64,000 nt of DNA from the NCBI GenBank assembly GCA_036250195.1, contig JAVHZZ010000004.1, positions 166,916,369-166,980,368 on the forward strand. Direction: 5' to 3'. The position numbers and the translations under genes are program-made. Within the stretch, counting starts at the first letter, position 1. Each line of letters opens with the position of its first letter. The notes beneath the pieces were generated by a model, which saw nothing but the letters and a program-made list of their open reading frames with translations, searched no databases and had not been told where the DNA came from. This document shows, piece by piece, positions 57,810-64,000 of this stretch. Source of the DNA: Mixophyes australis (lineage: Eukaryota; Chordata; Amphibia; Anura; Limnodynastidae).

Positions 57810-60570
57810 TACCTTTGTCCCCTTGATTCTAATACCCTATAATTATAGTATTACCATTTCTGTCACTGTTTTACTCATGTCACTGGAGGTCTTTTATGAA
57901 GAGTCAAGTGTGCGCCACAACATGCTTTTGTTTTTGCAGGAGCACACTCCTTCTTACACACGTCAAGATGCACATTTACTCAAAGCTTTGGGGAAATGCC
58001 ACTGCGAATTAAAGTGCCCTGTCTGTACTAAGGTGGAGAAAAATAACCAAGACCTCTTAGTGCAAAGTTCAATCCCTTTTGCAGAATGGAAATTGCCGTT
58101 GTGATCACCCCTCCCCCCCCCCTAAGGCAAAGAATTCTGCTAAAACTGCACCCTCTCTACCCCATTATCTCTTTTCAATCATATTGCTCCACAAAGGAAG
58201 TTGTTCTGCACTGCTACATACAACTAGGCTCACCGGAGCACTTACTGTGTATTTCATAGGAACGCCTTCACTGAACCCAGCTCCTCCCCTCTGTAAATGA
58301 CTGCTTCTCCCCAAATGCTGTCATTTTGTTCCCTAGTCCATGTGCCTCATGGGAAATCTAAGCGCACTTGAGCAAATCAAGCTGTATGATTTCAAAGTGA
58401 GGGGTTTTCTTTGTTCGTGTTGCACATAACTTCCAGTATATGCAATGTTGTGATATCAGTACAGTATTTCTCTCTACTCTACTAAATCTCCTGCCCGGAG
58501 ATTAAATTAAATAATATGAAACCAAAATGGAGTAACTTGAAACTACATTTATTATGCCTGCATTTTCTGGTGTCTTAACGTGAGATTCCTTGTTCGGCTG
58601 TGAGTGTTCTTGCCATTTGACATACATAAGGTAAATTGTAGGTACTGTTTCTTCACATTGCCCCTGGACTTGTTCATCTTTGTTCACCATCTGATTTTAT
58701 TTTAAGCTTAGATCCTTGAAAAGTCTATGTAAGGTCATGAAAATTTTCATTTCAGAATATCCCGTTACCAGTTTGACACCTGAGAATGGTATGCACTTTT
58801 AAAGAAGTGACATTAATAATACGGAACACTATGCTTTCTCAGAACAATATCCAAGCTTTACTTACCCATTAGTCACTGCTAAAAAAGTATCCATAATCTA
58901 TTTGAAATAGCAGCAGAATATTTGAAAAATAACCTAGAGACTTTCATTAGATGTATCATGCTTTCTGCTGAAATGATTAGCTAAAAGTTATTGAGTAAAT
59001 ATATAATAGTGTGTTTGTTTTATAATTATATATGTACATTATTTATTTTGTCTCTGTGTGTAAATCATTTGTATGCTATAAAGGAAATTCTTTCTCCATT
59101 CTGATGTAAGAAAAACAACAAAAATAACTTTGTATCTGTAAACTTTCCATATATAACAGCATAAAGAAGCCCACGAAGGCTATGATGTGGTTTTTCAGCA
59201 TGACCACTGAACAACTGGATGAGTGAGCAGTTTAGCCACCCATGTGGTCACTCATGCAGTTGTATAAACACCACCCCAACAATCAGATCACAATGATGAC
59301 ACAGGCTGTCCAAGGGTAATAGATGACCCAGCGCAGGCTTTGATGAGGGTTGTCAATCGACTTGTTTTTCTGTCATATCCAATTGTTTGGTTGTCGAATG
59401 ACAAAACTAAGCAACAGAATTGCACTGTGGGTGGCTGGCCATCGTTACTCCTAATGCCCTCTGCTGGCCCAGTGTTCAAATTCATTCTGAACATTTTCCT
59501 CCCACTATACATGTTCAAAGTAAATTTTGTGACTAACTCCTAAATACAGATATTTATTTAAGTCTCAGGGTTGGTTGTGAGGGGCTAGGGCATGCTAGGT
59601 ACCATATCACATGCTTATGTTTTTAGTGAGAACTTGTTTTATATAAGTAAAGAAAAATATTAAAAAAAAAATTAAGTCACCTTGTTTTTTTATGTTCCCA
59701 AAAATTCACCATCAAATGTCCATCATTTGCTTTGCTACCAATATATTATGATTGCTAGTTAACACAATAAGGGCTTGTACACACAGAAATAATTTATATG
59801 CTGTTATGAATTGGTGAATTGGCTTAAACCTATGCTAAGTGCAGCTTGAATGTATCAGATAGTAGGTATCATTGAATCTTGCATAGATTGCGCTTCGTAC
59901 ACATCATTATTTATGGTAAGCTTTGAACAAACTATGAATACAAGAAAAGCCTAAACAACCCCCTCAAAAATCTCCATTTATGGTCAAAAAAAGGTAAAAC
60001 ACATTGCTAAATGTTAAAATGTCTAAGGCTCTGTTCAAAAGTAAAGTTTTAATCTCCCACATTTTAGGAAATGTCCTATTGGGGGTCTGATGTAAGTCAA
60101 AGAAGCTGAGAATGCTGTCATTTGAGTTGCTGTGACATCACTGGCTGTACCTCATCCACCCAGGGCTTTCTTGCAAAGCTACCAAGCTGTCAGTCACTGT
60201 GTTGGCTGTGTTAACGAAGCACTTTCCACCTAACAATGTTTGGAGGAAACCTGCTGCAAAGGAATAAAAGAGAGTATGATTAACTTAGCCAAGTATAAAC
60301 ACTTCAGTTATATTATGTGTATTAATCAGCTCAGTAGTACACAATCTTTGACATATATTAATAGTGAGTTTACTTGGTCTTAAAAGGTTAATTTCACCCA
60401 CTCTAGTAATGCTTTCTTTGGTTCTGTGGAGGCAGTCTTTTTTCATGTATGTAGCATGTTATTAATTGACACTGCGAGCAGGAGCAAGAAGAGCATTACT
60501 GGACCATGGCAGACATTGGAGATTTTGTCTGGTCTAGTGGAATGTCAGATTCTAGTTAAACAATACTTTA
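57810..60570 (+). other. SEMA3A: SEMA3A intron 1, middle part
   Basis: Mostly unremarkable. 59165-59490 is of different texture (short inverted words around CCACTGAACAACTGGATGAG and ACCCATGTGGTCACTCATGC) and may be an old repeat I cannot name. A C11-like run lies at 58112-58122. Confidence 0.5.
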
Positions 60571-60572
60571 TA

Positions 60573-60764
60573 CAGTGTTTCCCAAACCCAGTCCTCAGGT
60601 ACCCCAAACACTGCAGGTTTACCAGGTCACAAGTGAAATAATTATGTCACCTGTGGATCTTTCAAATTGTATCAGTTAGTAATAAATACACCGGTGCCCC
60701 AGCAAAGAGATATAGAAAACATGCACTGTTAGGGGTACCCGAGGGCTGGGTTTGAGAAACACTG
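60573..60764. mobile_element. hAT-like MITE (CAGTGTTTC ends)
   Basis: Starts CAGTGTTTCCCAAACCCAGT and ends, inverted, CAGTGTTTCTCAAACCCAGC; inside, CTCAGGTACCCC pairs with GGGGTACCCGAGG. The type of end suits hAT. No clear 8-bp duplication remains. Confidence 0.75.
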
Positions 60765-60776
60765 CTCTATGATAAT

Positions 60777-61114
60777 CAGGGCCGGATTAAGGAAATGGAG
60801 GCCCCGGGCTAAGGAAGCCTCCATTCCCCCATGAGGCCCCCAATGTGAGCCCCCCCCCCCCCAAGCGCTTACCTGTCACTGCAGTCCTCCTTCCGCAGTG
60901 TGCTGTAAGCTCCTCACTGAGGAGATCTCGCGAGATCTCCTCGGTAAGCCGATTACTGAGCGCCGGGGACGGATGACTGCAGTGAAAGTGCTCAGCAGCA
61001 TTGATGGGTGCCCCCGGACCGATCAATAATGCTGCTGAGGACTTTGAAGGGCGACCTGGATGCCCGAGGCCCCTGGGCTGTAGCCCAGTTAGACCTCGGG
61101 TTAATCCGGCCCTG
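60777..61114. mobile_element. hAT-type MITE, CAGGGCCGGATTAA ends
   Basis: CAGGGCCGGATTAAGG at the left and, inverted, CAGGGCCGGATTAACC at the right, with a perfect 8-bp duplication ATGATAAT (60769-60776, 61115-61122). The interior folds: TGAGGAGATCTCGCGAGATC near 60920 and two copies of GCAGCATT(G/A)-type words around 60995 and 61030 in inverse orientation. 338 bp, no coding. Confidence 0.9.
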
Positions 61115-61122
61115 ATGATAAT

Positions 61123-62151
61123 GTCTAACTTATGGAACTCCATTCAAAATGGAGATTGCACTTTAATTCATTTCAATGCATTAAACAACAGGTGCATAAA
61201 ATGTGCTGGTGTATACAAGTCATATTATTATTATTATGTTAAGTTTATTACATTATTTCTTGACATAATTGAAATTACACTAATTTAAAAAATCGCAAAA
61301 ACAAACTTTTGGTACATGATTTGCAGCAATTCTTTGTAAAATTCATTAATTGTTACTAATAGTGCTATATACATTATAATACATTACTTAACTTTCAGGG
61401 TAATATTTAATGGAAGAAATACTAGGAAAGTCCATTTTCCAGCAAGGTTTTCCACAAATGCAATATTCATAGAAAAATAAATTCTATTGGGATTGCCCTT
61501 AACATAAGATTTGTTTATTTAATTTCTTTCCTCCGAGAATAATTACATAGTACATAAAAATATACCAGGAGATGACATTATAAGTCATGGTGTAGAGTAC
61601 CAGCTGTGGGATGACATGTGACTAATGGTGTAGAGTACCAGCTGTGGGAGCCAGCATAAGGAATAGCCAGAATGTAAGAATAGTCTTCTGATTTACAAAC
61701 TGGTCACTCCTCCATTGCCACACTATTCCTCTATTACTAGTACCATTCCTCTATTTCAGGTACCAAAATTACGTTATTTTACTTTATAGTTGGCTCTAGA
61801 AAGTTTATCTATTTACCTCCTCAACTATGCCAAAAATGCACATGTGAAACTAGTTTCTTTCTTTGTTATAAAGAACCTTCTCTAATTTGTGTTGGAGATG
61901 GATCAGGTATTATTGCTTCACTTAGCTCGCTTGGTTCACCAGGGCGTAATGTCCACAAATTGTCATGTACTATGGTACACCGCAGTGTATGCCATTTGTT
62001 TATGCAAAAAATCAACTTCACATTTAAACACAACAATTGTACAAGAATTAATGGAAGCTAATAGGGCAGTTGCACTTTATATGTTAGGGTATATGTTTTT
62101 TTAAAAAACTGTTTTAGAGGGGTGTAGCTTTTATTATTTATTTTATTTATT

Positions 62152-62183
<32 letters not shown>

Positions 62184-63862
62184 GCATTTTTTATAGCGTT
62201 AAAAAAACAACTTTATATAAGCTTTGAAATTTATTTATAAATAAAGAACGTGTTAAGGGGGTGGATTAGACCGAAGCTGAAGTAAAGCCACTGGAATTAA
62301 TAACTTCTCAAAGAATAAACGTCTCTGAAAGATTCCACTGCTAGAGCACTGTGACTATGTTACCATGGAGATTAATTGGGAAGAACTGAGTAGTTAAATA
62401 AATACATGTAACTTGTCTCTGCATCTAACTAAAACACGCAAGAAACAATTTTCACTTCAGTGCATTGGAAACATCATTTAACAGCAACATGTACAGCACT
62501 ACACCCTGGGAAAATATACTGTTAAACATATTTCTTGAATATATAGAATTTGTATTGTATAGGCTGAGAGTAGCACTTTATTTGCAGAGTTTACTAGAAA
62601 AAACAAGTGATCGTTTACTGTATACAGTATGGTCTCACATGAACCTTAAATGGAAACCATATTCATACATTATGTAAATATCATTGCTTGTTTTTAATAA
62701 CTTATTTTCTGAATAAAATGGACAGAGCATTTAAATTTAGCCTCAAATATTATAGAAGCATCCTGCCCCGAAAAATAAGTCTAATTTCCTTGTTAAAAGA
62801 CACAAATTCAGAAATGGTGGTGGGGGTTGGGTGGTGGAGGGGGACTAAACACAATCCTCCTGACCTCATCGCTTATCCGCATTTCGTAGAGATGGCATTG
62901 TTTAATGGAACAAAAAATAATAATCATAAAAAGGCCATTACCACTTAACAGTGATTTCCACGATAGATTCAGTCACTCTAATTTTGGCTATAACAGGGAG
63001 ACTCCACCTCTTCTAGTGAAATCGGCATGAGGTTGGTCAGAGTAGAGCTAGTGCCTCTCAGGTGACGGGGGACTGTATTCTTTGTCCAATGGTTGTACGG
63101 GCCAGACTATTTAAGGTTAGGAACTACCAAGATTGGGAGCTCTGACTGGTGCTAAATGATCCCTGGGACTCCTGTTGACTCGCAGTAAAACACAAGCAGA
63201 AAGAATGGGAAAATGCATGTGATTGACTGCCAATGATGGGGAGTCCCGGTGACTCCTGGATTTGATGATTTAGCTGCGGTCATCGCTATTGTATGGATGA
63301 GTTTGGTTTTGTTTTGTTTTTTGGAAGGGGGAGATTGTTTCTTGTTTTCTTTCCTTGTTTGGACTACGATTTAAATTGGGATCACAGGGGTGGCAAAGTT
63401 GCCATTTTAGATGTCCACTCTTGTTAGATATTTCTGCGTGCACAGCCCATGACTCCCTGTTACAGTAGAAGCCAATACAGACTGTCTTCCACCAGGCTGG
63501 GGGAGGATTTGGGGATGGCCATGCTGCCAATTTTATTTTCATCTACTTGGGCCAGTTACATATCCTGAAGTTGCCTAATGATGTGCTGTGATATTTGTTT
63601 TTACTATACGTACATTTAATGCTATTTTAACATATTATTAAACAACACATGAGGTATTTGCTGCCAAAGACTATAGAAAACTTAAACCAGTGTTTAGTTA
63701 TCTGTTTTTTTTATCACTCTGGTCGACAAATACAGCTGCTGGACATCACTCTTGACTTTGTAGGTAACCACTTTGTTGACACGTAAGACCTCAAACCACA
63801 ATGCAAAGATGTAGAGCTTCAAATTGTGCTACAATGCCTCACTACCCCATATATTGTTTATG
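61123..63862 (+). other. SEMA3A: SEMA3A intron 1, last part in window
   Basis: AT-rich. A 25-bp word ATGGTGTAGAGTACCAGCTG (plus TGGGA) occurs twice, near 61588 and 61627. A (TTTA)n/(TTA)n tract occupies about 62128-62183. No gene or exon seen. Confidence 0.6.
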
Positions 63863-63864
63863 TA

Positions 63865-64000
63865 CAGTCATGGCCAAAAGTTTTGAGAATTACACAAATA
63901 TTATTTTTCACAAAGACTGCTGCCTCAGTTTTTATGATGGTAATTTGCATATGCTCCAGAATGTCATGAAGAGTGATCAGATGAATTGCAATTAATTTCA
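63865..64000. mobile_element. Tc1-like transposon, left end, cut by window
   Basis: CAGTCATGGCCAAAAGTTTT follows a TA (63863-63864), then GAGAATTACACAAATATTA, ACAAAGACTGCTGCCTCAG and TGATCAGATGAATTGCAATT. I recognise this as the inverted-repeat end of a Tc1-type element widespread in fish and frogs, different from the one at 35975-37148. It runs off the end of the window. Confidence 0.85.

Noticed and set aside
55700..64000. Search for SEMA3A exon 2
   Set aside because: No stretch resembling the expected LESNNVITFNG region with an acceptor was found; the first intron of this gene is typically long.

Overview
This is vertebrate nuclear DNA, and the repeat content points to an anuran amphibian (frog). 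The evidence is one recognisable split gene with canonical splice signals, AT-rich non-coding DNA, and a dense mixture of hAT, Harbinger-like and Tc1 DNA transposons, tRNA-derived SINEs, L1 and L2-type LINEs, and DIRS-like and LTR retroelements. I saw no operon, CRISPR array, replication origin or intact tRNA gene. The long reading frames in the window (up to 358 codons) are artefacts of tandem repeats.

The only host coding exon I can support is at 53290-53401 (+): the first coding exon of semaphorin 3A (SEMA3A), with signal peptide, strong Kozak context and a consensus donor. Roughly 52540-53289 would be its promoter and 5' UTR, with two short upstream ORFs. Everything to 64000 is intron 1, and 1-52500 is upstream flanking DNA.

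Region by region. 1-3060: simple repeats, a CTCF-like site, and an old LTR retrotransposon with two recognisable LTRs. 3240-6853: nested hAT-type elements, one (4335-6774) carrying a G-rich minisatellite and splitting a SINE. 7957-13339: MITEs, a hairpin-rich MITE, and the first of three elements with TGTCAC termini. 15010-21141: an L2-like LINE 3' end, two SINEs and a young 5'-truncated L1 with a clear target-site duplication. 21773-30250: a composite block with a second TGTCAC element, hAT remnants, a NSMCE2 retropseudogene interrupted by 18S rRNA sequence, a head-to-head pair of hAT transposase fragments, and a DIRS-like tyrosine-recombinase retrotransposon. 31700-49171: MITEs, a solo LTR, a Tc1 copy, a second hAT-type element with its own minisatellite, the third TGTCAC element and a CCCGGG-rich inverted-repeat element. 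53402-64000: SEMA3A intron 1 with a few MITEs and, at the right edge, the start of another Tc1-like element.

Most notable: (1) the NSMCE2/18S rRNA chimera at 24336-25060; (2) the TGTCAC...GTGACA family with 5-bp duplications, internal minisatellites and, in one copy, NRF1- and YY1-like motifs; (3) a stem-loop inside one of these minisatellites whose stem carries a paired change between copies; (4) two hAT-type elements that independently contain G-rich minisatellites. Names are from recognition only; no database search was run.
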